Positions 11,433-23,075 of a stretch of 64,000 nucleotides of DNA are shown in pieces. Position numbers and translations under genes: made by a program. Position 1 is the first letter of the stretch; each line of letters starts with the position of its first letter. This stretch comes from Ureaplasma miroungigenitalium. GTDB lineage: Bacteria > Bacillota_I > Bacilli_A > Mycoplasmatales > Mycoplasmoidaceae. The notes under the pieces are model-generated. The model searched no databases, was not told the origin of the DNA, and saw nothing but the letters and a program-made list of their open reading frames with translations. The stretch spans positions 62,001 to 126,000 of the forward strand of contig NZ_JAOXHL010000002.1 of NCBI RefSeq assembly GCF_025780085.1, written 5' to 3'.

Positions 11433-12745
11433 ACATCCTCCACACGTAAAATATCTAATATTGCTGGTTCTTCTTTACTTGGTTTTGCTAAATAAACCAC
11501 ATTAGCAACAAAGCGTTGTACGATTGCTTCATCAATCGGTGCATCCGCATATAAATGAGCAATCACATCGCCAGCTTTAACATATTCATTATCTTTTTTA
11601 TCTAAATAAATTCCGGCTTGTCAATCTAATTGTTCGTTTTTTTCTTTTCTACCAGCTTTTAAATCAACCGCTACTAAACCAATTTCACGAGTTGATTGAA
11701 AGCCGATATAACCGTTAGCTGTCGCTTGAACGATGACTTCATACTTTGGTTTAAATAATGTTTCATTTAAAACAGCAGCGTGATCACCATGCATTCATTT
11801 AACTCAATCCACAAAAATATGGAAAGCTTTTTTATTAGCAATAACTTCATCAATCATCGCTTGCGCACTCGCTACTGATTGAGCTTTTTTGGTTTCTACT
11901 AGAATATCAATTAAAAAAGTGTTGATTAATTCGTATAAATCTTTCGAAGCAAAGTCACCTTGTAAATAACGCATTGCTTCACGTACTTCAATCGCATTCC
12001 CTACACTTCGACCTAAAACCCGGTTCATATTTGTTATATGGACAATTGTTTCTCGATTAAATCGTTTCGCTAAATATAAGCATTTTTTAGCAAGCACTTT
12101 AGCTTCTTCAAAAGAGTTAGTAATAGAACCATCTCCTGTCTTAATATCTAAGAAAATATAATCAGTTAATAAAGCAAACTTCTTAGACATAATTGAAGCA
12201 GCAGCTAATTCTAGGATATGAACAGTGCTTGTGGCATCTCGTAAAGCATAAATATACTTGTCAATCACAGCAACATCATTACTTTGTCCAGTTAAAATAA
12301 ATTTATTAGCTTTATATTGATCTTGATATGTTGCTAAATCAAAATCTACATTCATACCAATTGATTCTAATTTGTCAACTGTTCCCCCAGTATGAGCTAA
12401 TCCACGCCCAGACATTTTTCCTACATAATATCCTAAGGCAACAAGCATTGGAGTCATAATTAAAGATACTTTATCCCCTACTCCACCTGATGAATGTTTG
12501 TCCACAACAATTTCGTTTGGCACACGTAAATCAATTGTTTTACCTGATTCGACCATAATTTTTGTAGCGTAGTACATTTCATCATCATTGTATTTATTAA
12601 AATATACGGCCATTAAAAAGGCGGCCATTTGGTAATCTGGGATTTCACCTTGAGCAAAACGGTGGTATAGTCAGTGAATTTCATCGTATGTTAAGGCTTG
12701 GTTTTGTTGTTTTTTGTTAATTAAATCTAAAATATTAAATGTCAT
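11420..12745 (-). CDS. deoA: Pyrimidine-nucleoside (thymidine) phosphorylase
   Basis: Phosphorolyses thymidine/deoxyuridine to base plus deoxyribose-1-phosphate in nucleoside salvage. The 441-residue protein begins MTFNILDLINKKQQNQ and carries VDKHSSGGVGDKVSL, the phosphate-binding signature, then KMSGRGLAHTGGTVDKLESI. The central domain (LDIKTGDGS, NMNRVLGRSVGNAIEV) matches the family, and the C-terminal domain runs to residue 441. Whether it prefers thymidine (deoA) or accepts uridine as well (pdp) cannot be read from the sequence. AAAGGA precedes the ATG. Its stop overlaps the alaS start. A nucleoside 2-deoxyribosyltransferase elsewhere in the window (26615-27100) belongs to the same salvage theme. 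Confidence 0.93.
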
Positions 12746-12764
12746 AATTGTTCCTTTATAAATG

Positions 12765-12790
12765 TAAAAAATAGATACGTTAGTATCTAT
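12765..12790 (-). terminator. Terminator upstream of deoA
   Basis: Hairpin ATAGATAC-taac-GTATCTAT (12771-12790) followed on the minus strand by TTTTTT. It ends the unit containing the 311-aa unknown gene, 12 nt past its stop. deoA starts only 20 nt further on, so deoA either uses read-through or a promoter I cannot identify. Confidence 0.8.
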
Positions 12791-12802
12791 GTTTTCTTTT
12801 TA

Positions 12803-13738
12803 TTAGTTGCGAGTGCTTGTTTCAAAAACGTATCAAGTTTTAGCAGTTTTTTTCGAATCCTTGAATTCGTTTTCTAATATATTAATAACTGGTTCTTGCG
12901 TTTGAATATTTTGCGGTTGTAGAACGCTGATAATCTCTTCGCTATTTTTAAATTGGTTAGAAAGGTGTTCTTCTTTATTTAACGATTGCGTTAGCGATTT
13001 TTCTTCTAGTACAACCGGTTTTGTTGATTGATATTTGTTAATATTCTCTAGTAAATTAGCACGTTCATCAAGAATCGTAGCACGTGGGTCGATAATAGGT
13101 GTTTCTTTAGTTAGATAATTATTAATTAGTGTATCTAAATTATCTGTGTTTTCAGACGCTTGCACCTTACAAGTGTTCTTGCAAGTTTCTTGTTCTTCTA
13201 AATTTTTTAGAACGTCTTGTTCTTGTGAACTAACGCTGTGTTCTGGCGCTTCATCAGTACATCCTGTTGTACAAGATGTACTTAATGAACCTTTTAATCA
13301 TCAAGCCATTTCGTTGTCTGCTTTTGTTTCGTTGTGAGCATCAGGGTATAGATTTTCAATTTTGTCAATATTTTGGTGAGCTTCAGGTAACGTTACTAAA
13401 CGTAATGAATCAACTGATAGTTCATCATCAAACATTGTCATGTCAAAATTTTCGTCTTCAATATCAATTTTTACTAATTGCGGTTTAAGTGTGTCTTTAG
13501 TAGTGCAGAAACGTGCTTTCTCAATAGCGAATTCGTAAGATGACATACATAATAAACCTTCATTGTTTTGATATTTAGCCATGTTAGCTAAAACAAATTC
13601 ACGTTCATCTAAAATTTTAAATTTATTATTAATATCCGAATTTTTTTCGTCAGAATATTTCTTAATCAACATTTCTTTAACTTCGCCTTCGTATAGGGTT
13701 TTACCTACTGGAAAAGATCTTTGTAATTGTGGGTGCAT
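12803..13738 (-). CDS. Unknown protein with internal repeat and two CxxxC pairs
   Basis: I do not recognise this 311-residue, soluble, acidic protein. The motif ILDERxxLLxNxxKYQ occurs twice: KILDEREFVLANMAKYQ at about 41-57 and TILDERANLLENINKYQ at about 221-237, each followed by a variable stretch. Between them lie a tryptophan pair (146-147, both TGA) and two cysteine pairs, C156-x3-C160 and C186-x3-C190, 30 residues apart, which could bind a metal or form disulfides. No signal peptide or membrane segment is seen. The ATG follows AAGGAG. It lies 57 nt downstream of proS and ends at a terminator, so it may be the last gene of the suf-proS unit. Under the standard code it looks like two small ORFs. 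Confidence 0.75.
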
Positions 13739-13758
13739 AAGTTTACTCCTTTTATCAA

Positions 13759-13772
13759 CAAACTATAGTTTG
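13759..13772. promoter_or_regulatory. Perfect 14-nt palindrome upstream of the 311-aa gene
   Basis: CAAACTATAGTTTG is a perfect palindrome located 20 nt before the start of the unknown gene and 24 nt after the proS stop. It has no T-run typical of a terminator. It could be an operator or a weak processing hairpin; the function is inferred. Confidence 0.3.
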
Positions 13773-13795
13773 CAATATTAATATTATATTATTAA

Positions 13796-15214
13796 TTAAT
13801 AAGCTCTGGCAAATAAGGTTAGTTTGTTTGTTTTTTTCTTCGTATAAAAACATTCATGCATTTCGTCTGATAATTCCAGAATACAACGTGTTGAAGCATT
13901 AGTAAGAGCTTTGATCGCCTTGTCATCTTCTTCTGTTCCGACAAAATAACATGTAGCCATTTGTTTATTTTCAATGGCTTTTTTTAATTCTTCAACAGAG
14001 TTGACATGAACAGTGTTAGCCTGTTGACGCGCTAGAGCTTTATTGTAAATATTAACTTTGATTTCTTCATATAAACTATTAACATAAGTTATTAAATCAG
14101 TAAGATTTACTAAATGTTTAGTCTTGTCGTCACGACGATAAACAGTTACTTGTTGATTTTGTAAATCTTTAAAACCAACAATAATCACAATCGGTGTACC
14201 GATGATTTCTTGTTCAGCTAATTTAAAACCAATACCTTTATTTGAATCATCGATTTCAACTCGATACTTATTCAGTTGTGTTTTTAAAAGGGCTACTTGT
14301 TCATCAATTTTATCTTGTTGTTCTTTATGATTAATCACTGCAATTGCAATTTGTACAGGGGCAATTGGTGGTGGTAAAATTAAACCTTGATCATCTGCAT
14401 GCACCATAATCAATGCTCCGATTAAACGTGTCGAAACACCAGCCGACATTTGGTGCGCATATAATTGTTGGTTATCATTATTTTGGTATTTAATGTTGTA
14501 TGTTTTTGCAAATAAAGTACCTAGATAATGTGAGGTACCGGCTTGTAAAGCTTGGCCATCTTGCATCATAGCTTCAATTGTATGTGTAATTTCAGCACCA
14601 GCAAAACGTTCTCACGGAGTTTTTTGACCTTTATAAACAGGTATACATAAAAACTCTTTAGCAAAAGTGGCATATTCATCAATGATGTCACTAGCAAATT
14701 GTTCACAAGTTGGTTGATCAGCAAAAACTGCGTGTAATTCTTGTCAGTGAAATTCTGAATTTCTTAAAAAGGGTTTGGTTGTTTTTTCTGCACGCATAAC
14801 AGAACATCATTGATTAACTTTAATCGGTAAATCTTTATAAGAGTTCACAGCGTTGGCAAAATATTGACAAAAAAGAATCTCACTTGTCGGACGCACAACA
14901 TAGTTCGCATCAAGCACTTTATTACCAATACAAGTAATAGTATAAAGTTCGGGAGCAAAACCCTCGATATGGTCCTTTTCTTTTTCAAATTCGCTCATCG
15001 GAATTAGGGTTGGCATGGCCAAATTACGCACGTTATATTGCTTAAAAACTTGGTCCATTGTAGTTCTAATACTTTCTCAAATAGCTCATGCATTCGGTAA
15101 GAAAATCATCGCACCTTTAACATTCGTATACATGGCTAATTTAGCGTTAGTCACAATTGATTGATATCATTGTGCAAAATCTTCATCTCGTTTAACTATT
15201 CTCTCTAATTTCAT
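13796..15214 (-). CDS. proS: Proline-tRNA ligase (archaeal/eukaryal-type)
   Basis: Class II synthetase charging tRNA-Pro. The 472-residue protein begins MKLERIVKRDEDFAQWYQ and contains motif 2 (YVVRPTSEILFCQYFA), then RAEKTTKPFLRNSEF, and the C-terminal region ending FARAY. Length about 470 and the lack of an inserted editing domain match the short ProRS found in mycoplasmas rather than the about 570-residue bacterial form. TGA-Trp codons are frequent. The ATG at 15214 is one base past the sufB TAA, with GGAG 14 nt upstream, so it is translationally linked to the suf genes. Confidence 0.95.
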
Positions 15215-15215
15215 C

Positions 15216-16613
15216 TTATCCAATTGCTCCAGTCATATCTAATTTTAATAAACGGTTTAATTCCGCTGCATATTCCATTGGTAATTCATCACTAAATTCT
15301 TTAAGGAAACCAAAAACAATTAATTGTTCGGCTATTTCAATGCTAAAGCCTTTGGTTTGTAAATAAAATAATTGTTCAGCACTAATTTTGGTAATTGTTG
15401 CTTCATGATTTAAATATGATGAATTATTCTGCACAATTTCTAATGGGAATGTATCGCTCCGTGCAGTCTCATTTAATAATAAGGTATCGCATTCAACCTT
15501 AGCCACACTATTGTGGGCTTGTGGACCTATTTTAACTAATCCCCGATAACGTGAATCACCTGTACCATATCCAACGGCTTTCGAAATAATTTTACTACGA
15601 GTATATGGAGCGTTGTGAATCATTTTTGCACCAGCGTCTTGAATAACATTGGATTTAGCCACAGCGATTGAAATACATTCGCTTGAAGCATATGGTTCAG
15701 CCAAAATAGAGGCTGGGTACTTCATATTAATCCGTGAACCAATATTCCCGTCAATTCATGTCATATTAGCGTTCTCATATACATAAGCTCGTTTGGTTAC
15801 TAAATTTAAAACATTATCACTTCAGTTTTGAATTGTTGTATAACGACATTTACTATTTTTGTGAACAAAAATTTCAACAACTGCAGCGTGTAAATTATCT
15901 TTTTGATAAATAGGCGCCGTACACCCTTCAATGTAATGTAAAGAAGAGTCTTCATCTACAATTATCAATGTTCTTTCAAATTGTCCTAATGATTGTGAGT
16001 TAATACGAAAATATGATTGCAACGGTAAGTCAATTTGAGTGTTTTTAGGAACATATATAAATGTTCCACCAGCAAAGACAGCAGAGTTTAACGCTGCGTA
16101 TTTATTGTTGTTAAAGGGCACAAGTTGTCCAAAGTACTTTTTAATTAATTCAGGATGTTCACGTACTGCAGTATGAATATCTGTAAAAATTACACCTTTT
16201 TGCTCTAACTCTTCCATTAAAGAACTATACACAACAGATGAGTCATATTGCGTATGTACACCATTTAGAAATTTTGCTTCAGCTTCTTGAATATTTAACG
16301 CTTTAAATGTATCCTTGATTTTTTTAGGAACATCATTTCAAGAACGTTTAATTTCATCGCCAAAACCTGCATAATAAATATAATCATCAAAATTAATGAA
16401 TGATAAGTCCACCCCTCAAGTTGGATTCTCTAACTCTAAAAAAGCTTGATATGCTTGTAAACGATATTCAAGCATTCATTCAGGTTCATTTACTTTATTA
16501 GAAATCTGTTCAATAATTTCTTTATCTAAACCTGGACGCGTTTTAAAGTCGGGATTTATGTCATCTTTGAAACCATATAAATAAGGTTGTTTTTTGAATT
16601 CATTACTGCCCAT
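15216..16613 (-). CDS. sufB: Fe-S cluster scaffold subunit SufB
   Basis: Core scaffold of the SufBCD complex on which Fe-S clusters are built. The 465-residue length is that of the family. Blocks seen include [20 protein letters not shown], the GCTAPIY segment, [20 protein letters not shown] and [19 protein letters not shown]. The cysteine of VECDTLLL (C375) and the HE pair of NHEATITKI (H403, E404) match the residues implicated in cluster assembly in E. coli SufB, with the same 28-residue spacing. Last gene of the suf set; its ATG overlaps sufU by 11 nt and its stop abuts proS. Confidence 0.97.
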
Positions 16614-17049
16614 AAGTTTTAATACATTCCTTTATAGCCAAAATACCATTTAAACCACAACGAATCCGATTGGGTTGTTTCTTAACATTATAAAAAGCAA
16701 TTAATTCATCTAATAAATCTTCATTATATTCCTGATTTAAAAGCATTTTTTCATATTCGGCAATAATTATTTTTACATCATTAAGGTGTTTATTAACTAA
16801 ACAATTCAACATGATATCAGTAGAAGCTGTTGCAATAGCACACCCTGTTCCTAAAAATTTAATTTCTGTTACAATATCGTCCTTAATTTTCATGAAAACA
16901 GTTATATCATCAATACAAGATTCAATCCGGTTACGAAATTGTAAGTAATCATCACCTAAAGGGTCACTAATTCTGTTATCTGGTTTTTCGTAGTGTTGCA
17001 TAATAATATTACGCAATAACAGTGGATCTTTATTTTTAAATGAGCCCAT
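16603..17049 (-). CDS. sufU: SufU zinc-dependent sulfurtransferase
   Basis: Receives persulfide sulfur from SufS and passes it to SufBCD. The 148-residue protein has the SufU pattern: ESCIDD (C45 and D47), FLGTGCAIATAS (C70) and RIRCGLNG (C131), the Zn ligands and acceptor cysteine of Gram-positive SufU. The 18-21-residue insertion that separates SufU from IscU lies between C70 and C131. The start overlaps the sufS stop by 14 nt. Confidence 0.95.
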   Translation of the reverse strand: MGSFKNKDPLLLRNIIMQHYEKPDNRISDPLGDDYLQFRNRIESCIDDITVFMKIKDDIVTEIKFLGTGCAIATASTDIMLNCLVNKHLNDVKIIIAEYEKMLLNQEYNEDLLDELIAFYNVKKQPNRIRCGLNGILAIKECIKTYGQ

Positions 17050-18247
17050 CTAATTCATCTCCTTTTTTATATTTTTTCAAAACACTAACAAGAGCATCAA
17101 CATCCTCTTTCGTGTTATAAATGTAAAACGAAACACGTACAGCTGCGTGTGTTTCTAAAACTTCGTTCATCAATTTCGCACATGATAGTCCCGCACGACA
17201 AATAATGTTATTTTTTCCAAGATAATAAGCCAAGTCCTGCGCAAACACGCCTTCAAAATTAAAGGATATAGTCGCAGAATAATGTTCTGGTAAGTATAAG
17301 GTTACTCCTGGAACTGTAGCTAATTGTTCTTTAGCATATGCCATTAAGGCTTCTTCGTGTTCATGAATAGCGTCATAGCCAATCGTTAATAAAAATTTTA
17401 AAGCTGCATAAAAACCATAAATTCCGGCTGTATGGGGCGAACCACCCTCGAAACGCATGAAATTATCAAACATACCAAAGTGATCTTTTTCGATGTAGGT
17501 ATTCATCCCTCCACCATATTTTAATGGTTTAACAACAGTTAATAAATCCGGTGCTATGTATAAAGCTCCAATCCCTGTTGGTCCAAAAATCTTATGCGCA
17601 GAACATACTAAAAAATCAATTTTGTTAGTACTTAAATCAATTGGCCGGTGTTGTAGAGATTGTGTCGCGTCAACTAAAGTAAAAATTTCTGGATTATATT
17701 TTTTTACAATGTCGCAAATAGCTTGTTCATCCAAAACATGTCCCACTAAGTTACCACCAGATGCAAAGGCAACCACTTTTGTACGTGGTGTTAATACCTT
17801 AGCGAAGTCTGAGACTTTTGGTAGTTTATGTTTTTCATTGGCAAAGATAATTTTGACACCAATTTCTTCACGTAAAGCATACCAAGGAAGTAAATTTGAA
17901 GCATGTTCACTAGTAGTTAACACAATTTCATCATCTTTTTTAAATAAATGACGAATGCCGAAGGCAGCCGTATTAGTTGACTCTGTTGCCCCACTTGTAA
18001 AAATCACGCTATTGATATTTGGTGTTTTTCATCATTGAGCAACGTATTCGCGTGCTTTTTCAACAATTAAATTAGCTTTGTATGTGAAGTTAGAATCGTT
18101 GTTGTGCGGATTTGATGATTGATGCAAATAATAATCATTGATTGCATCAATCATCCCTTGTGGTTTCAGCGATGTTGCAGCCGAATCTAAATAAATATAT
18201 TCAGGATTAGCAGTAAATCATGGAAAAAATTGACGATAGTTTTTCAT
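17036..18247 (-). CDS. sufS: Cysteine desulfurase SufS
   Basis: PLP enzyme that releases sulfur from cysteine as a persulfide. The 403-residue protein shows YLDSAATSLKP at the N-terminus, TSGATESTN, the cofactor lysine in CSAHKIFGPTG (K219) and the active-site cysteine in CRAGLSCAK (C356). The short active-site loop is the class II (SufS) form that depends on SufU. It may also supply sulfur to ThiI and to the TtcA-like enzyme of this window (inference). TAATG overlap with the sufD stop. Confidence 0.96.
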
Positions 18248-18867
18248 TAGGCAACCCTCTCAAATGTGTTTTTAATTAATTGCGCATATTTATTGCGTAC
18301 TTCTTCATCAAAATGCATTAAGACTTGGTTAAAGATAGCACCGACTAATAAGTAAATAGCTTCTTGCTTACTAAAACCTTTTAAGGCTAAGTAAAATAAA
18401 ACATCATCAGAAACATTGCCCACTTCATAAGCGTGAGATGCCTTGACATCGTTAGAGTCAATTGTCAGAGTCGGTTGACCCTTGACTTGTGCATTATTAA
18501 ATAATGTGGCTTTAATAGTTTGTGCTACTTGGTTGTTATGACAATTCGCATGTAAATGAGCATTTAGAAAAATGGAAGTTTGCGAATCATTAAAACCAAT
18601 GACTTGCACGTAATTAGTCGCTACCGATAAGTCATTATTTAAATGAGCTTGCACATTAATTTGTTTTTGAAATTGGTCAAAGTTTAATACTAAAATATGC
18701 ACCTTTGATTCAACACGATCATATAAATAATGGTTAATATTTGTTGTGTGTGAGAGTGGATCTAGCGATAACACATAATAATCTGTGTTTTCGCGTGCGT
18801 GTAAATCATATTGCTGATCATCACTAATAATGATCAACTCTTTTTTATTTTCTTGCACCACAAACAC
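18247..18867 (-). CDS. sufD: Half-length SufD
   Basis: Partner of SufB in the SufBCD scaffold. The C-terminal half is typical: IDSNDVKASHAYEVGNV followed by DDVLFYLALKGFSKQEAIYL, with H145 at the position of the conserved His of E. coli SufD. At 206 residues it is about half the usual 420-440; the N-terminal half is missing. No further open frame exists upstream because a TAG directly precedes the GTG start at 18867. The start lies inside the sufC 3' end (23-nt overlap), so coupling is likely. An intact beta-helix core with a lost N-terminal region is more likely than decay, because the frame is clean. Confidence 0.88.
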   Translation of the reverse strand: MFVVQENKKELIIISDDQQYDLHARENTDYYVLSLDPLSHTTNINHYLYDRVESKVHILVLNFDQFQKQINVQAHLNNDLSVATNYVQVIGFNDSQTSIFLNAHLHANCHNNQVAQTIKATLFNNAQVKGQPTLTIDSNDVKASHAYEVGNVSDDVLFYLALKGFSKQEAIYLLVGAIFNQVLMHFDEEVRNKYAQLIKNTFERVA

Positions 18868-19660
18868 CTAATTTTAAACTACTTGGTTTTATGGGTTGTT
18901 CTTTTTTCATTTGCACGCCTAATTCTGTTTCCACTCATCCATATCCTTCGCGTAGGATTTTTTCAGCTAATTCAAGATCTCCGGTTTGAACAATACGTCC
19001 ATTAATTATTAAAATCACTTTAGTTGGCGGAATTAGGTTTAATAATCCGTTATTATGCGAAATATAACAAATCGCTTTTTGTTTTTTGTGTTGTTCTTGC
19101 AAAATATTACTAATCATGCGTAATGCATCAATATCTAAACCAGAATCGATTTCATCTAAGAAAATAAAATCCGGATCTAAAACAGCTAATTGTAAAATTT
19201 CGTTTTTCTTCTTTTCTCCACCACTAAAATTATCATTAAATGAACGTTGCAATAAAGAAACATCTAAAGCTAAATCTTGCATACGGTCTTTTAATTTTGA
19301 ATACAATTCTAAAACATTCATTTTCGCATCAGGATTGTAGTTAGTTAGTAATGAACGATAGAAATCTAGCATCATTAACCCTGGAATCTCAATTGGGTTT
19401 TGTGTGGCTAAAAAGACCTTGCGATTAGCAATGTCGTGTGTTTCGCAATCGTTAATACTTGTTTGATCAAATCAAATATCTCCACTTTCGTAAGTTAAAC
19501 TAAAATGTTTCATAATTGATTTAAATAATGTTGTTTTTCCGTGACCATTTGGTCCCATAATAGCGATAATATCGCCTCTGTTGATTGATAAATTAATATC
19601 TTGCAAAATTAATTCGTTATCAATACTAACTGATAAATTTTGAATTTTAATTGATTGCAC
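18845..19660 (-). CDS. sufC: Suf complex ATPase SufC
   Basis: ABC-type ATPase that drives SufBCD. The 271-residue protein has Walker A GPNGHGKTT (about 37-45), the Q-loop LATQNPIEIPG, the family signature FSGGEKKKNEILQL, Walker B FIFLDEIDSGLD and the switch His of ISHNN. The start is GTG at 19660 after AGGGGAAATT; no ATG lies nearby. The C-terminal tail (VETELGVQMKKEQ onward) overlaps the sufD start. Gene order C-D-S-U-B is the Bacillus order. Confidence 0.95.
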
Positions 19661-19672
19661 AATTTCCCCTTT

Positions 19673-19681
19673 ATTATAACA
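19673..19681 (-). promoter_or_regulatory. Likely -10 element of the suf operon
   Basis: TGTTATAAT (extended -10, perfect TATAAT at 19673-19678) on the minus strand, 12 nt before the sufC GTG. No good -35 is seen, and the implied transcript leader would be nearly absent; a second TATACT about 30 nt upstream is an alternative. Confidence 0.35.
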
Positions 19682-19787
19682 AACGCCAATACAGGTTTGT
19701 TTTCTAGTATAATTATTAAAATATTGATTTATATTAAATGGATTATCCTTTTAATTATAGTATATTTAAAAAAGTCTTGGAGTTGTT

Positions 19788-22700
19788 ATGAAACTAAAGA
19801 AAAAAATATTACCTATTCTAATTGGTGCAGTCGGACTAATTGGCTGTTCAACACTTTTAGCATCTTGTGTTAAAAAAGAACCTACTCACCCTTTTACGAC
19901 ACCTATTGATATTAAAGATGGCCAACATTTAACATCAAGTCTGGCAACAAAAGATGCTTGAACAAAAATGATGCAAACAAGCAGTGGTCTACAAACATAT
20001 TTAACTGCAACTTTAAAAACTCAACTTTATCAATGAGTAGCTAATAATAAAAACGTTAAATGAAACCGTAGTGTCAAACAGTTTATTGAAAACAAAACTA
20101 GTGAATTAGAACGTATTAAAAAAACAGCTAAAGAACGTTTTGGTTCGCAAGAAAAAATTGCCATTCAAAATGCTATTTTCAATAGTTTTGGAGGAACACG
20201 TGATAATTGATTGCAATATCAAGCAATCGATTTTGCTTACGATTTAATAAATGAATCTATCTTTGATGATAAAGATTTATTATTTGTTAAAAACGATAAA
20301 AATGAGTATGTTAATGTAAAAACGAATGATGCGGCCCCATTTCTAGACAAAAATAATCCTGTGGAGTTTTTCAGTAACGATCTCGATGTGAAAGGTTATG
20401 CACATTTTCTGAACTTTGTTTTAGATGCTTTCATTAAACAAGATGTTCCAATGACTTTCGACAAAATCGAATTTACTTACGATGATATAAAAAGACAAAA
20501 TGTTTACAACAAAGAAGTCTTTAAACATTTACCAGAAAAAACAAGTCAATCTTTCCCTTTCTTTGACGATGAAGATGTTTATAATACAACACTTAAAAAA
20601 TATCAAAACTTCATTAAAACAGTTAAAGATGGTACTTGAAAAACCGATGAGGAAACAAAGAAAAATATCAAATCACATACTGTGACACTAACAGACTTAG
20701 TTAATAAAAAGGGTATGCAAACTAACGAAGTTTTTAGTCTCTTAAGCATTATCAATCGTTTAGGTGGTCATGATTCTCAACAAGACATTCCGCTAGTTGA
20801 TGGTTTTAAACCTACATTGTTAGACAATTTTATAAATAAAACATCAACAAAAATTCCTGGGTTCAACGATTTCTTTTACCCTTTAACTTTGAATAATCAA
20901 CCCGCATTCCAAAAGGAATTAGAAAATGCTCAACAAATTACAAATCAATTAATAGTGCGCGAAAACAATGAATTATATGCTTTAAACCTAACAGCTACAG
21001 GTGTTGTCATTTATCATCTAGATAATTTTGAAACATTAAAATCACAAGCTCAAAACCAAGCAAATTTCTATCAAACTCTAAAAACTCGTTTCCTACAACA
21101 AACAGCATTGTTTGATAACAAAAAAGATATCGCTAATACGAACGCTATTAATGGTATGTCATTATTAAAAACTTTCTTCAAAGCCCATAAAGAACAATTA
21201 TTAATCGATTATTATGCACAAAAATTTGATGATCATGACTTCCTTTTCAAAACTAATTTAGTCGCCGATGACCAAAATCAAGTAACTTTAAAACCATTTG
21301 ATAGTGATCTAAAACAACTAATTGATTTATGATTCAAATATAATCAAGCCGACAATAATGACAAATTATTTTACGCTATCAATAACCAAGTTAATGCATA
21401 TAATCACGAACATCAATCATCATTATTAGCTGATAGCATTTTTGATCATGGTTTAAGTGTTGGTTTACCTCTAACTTTAAATGATCAACACCATTATCAA
21501 ATAATTGAAGATTTATTAAATACTTATCATTTACATGAAACTGCAGATTCTCAAGTGATTTTTGAATTAATTAATAAAGTCGCTCAAAAAGTAATTTTTG
21601 ATCAACAATTAATTAACCCAAACGTTTCTAAAACCCAACACATTACTTTCAATGATTATGTTGTAAATAGTGTTTTCACTAACGGATATAATTCTGGAAA
21701 TCTAACAAATTTAATTCTGCGTGAACAATATGCTCAATTGTTAAAGGATATTATTGATTTAAATACTCTTAGTTATTTACCAACTCAAGATCAAGCTTTA
21801 ATCAATGATGCTATTAACATGTTTATTAAGCAAAAAAAGGAATTAATAAGTGCTCAAAACACATATGCAGCAGACGATCACTTGCAATTAAGTTTATATG
21901 TGCAAGCTTATGATAATGCTTTGCAAAAAAATGTTTTAAACGATAAAATTCAATCATTATTACTAAATTACAATTTAAACGCATTAGATATTAAAAACAT
22001 CTATACATTTATTTGTTTACTAGGCATTAAAGAACAAAAAATTACTTTAGATCCGTTTAAAGACTACCTAAATACTCAATTAAAACAAAACGATAATCAA
22101 TTATTTATTGCTTATTCAGCCAATGATGACATTAAAAAAATACCTAATTTTGGAACTAATTTATTAGATGACTACACAAGTCATACATACCAAATTAACC
22201 ACCCTTTATTTAATACGTTAAACATTAAAACACAAGATGTTTATGATATCGTTGAAAATAAAATTGTTAACAAACCAGCTTTCTTAGCACAACAAACATT
22301 CAACGTAAGTAATCACACTGTTAATTACACAACTGATAATAATGGCCACGTTATTCACGGTTTCTTAGGTTTAGTTAATAAACAAAACCAACATACAGTT
22401 TTAGCACCCGAATTTATGAGTGTTGATTTATACAACAACCAAACCTTTACATTAGTTGAAGATGCAAAATTAAAATACAAAGGTGTTTTATATAAATATG
22501 GTTCAAAAGAAGCATTAATTACCTTAATTAATTCTTTTGATACATACAACCAATTCTATAGTCTTGCAAGCGAATTGAAACCTTTACTTTACTCAACAAA
22601 GACGAATGATTTATTAGTTTCTATTATCAAACAAACTAAAGAATTCATTGATTCAAACAATCAAAAACAATCATTAAATTTAACGTTCGATGAATTACGT

Positions 22701-23075
22701 ACTCGATTAACTAATGTTATCAATGAATATTCTGATTTATTATTTACACCAATGCAATTAGATTATATTTACTACCAAGATGATACTAAGGTAAGCAATT
22801 TATTCAAAAACAAAGACCACCCTGATCAACGTTATAATTTAGTTGTTAGTCAAATTAATTATCAAGACATTCAAACTTTAGATTTCACACAAGATGCTCC
22901 AGAAAAATTAATGCATCTAAGTAAAGATCAAATAATTAAAACAGCTTTACTAGCTGTGCTAAATGATCCAGTTATAAGTATCCAAGTCTTCAGTCAAATT
23001 CCAGATGATTATAAATTCGAAATTTTTGATCAACGACTAGGAACGCCGGATTTGAAACCATTTATTAAAAAATAA
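19788..23075 (+). CDS. Large lipoprotein, possible PrsA-like surface protein
   Basis: Surface lipoprotein of 1095 residues. It begins MKLKKKILPILIGAVGLIGC and has a lipobox LASC with the modifiable cysteine at 27. The rest is hydrophilic, Asn/Gln/Asp rich and without membrane segments. A segment near residues 115-140 (AKERFGSQEKIAIQNAIFN, then SFGGTRDNW) resembles the N-terminal chaperone region of mycoplasma foldase-like lipoproteins; this is a weak resemblance and I do not assign a function. Several TGA codons split the frame under the standard code. TTGGAG precedes the ATG. The stop overlaps the rpe start (TAATG). It is transcribed divergently from the suf operon. Confidence 0.85.
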
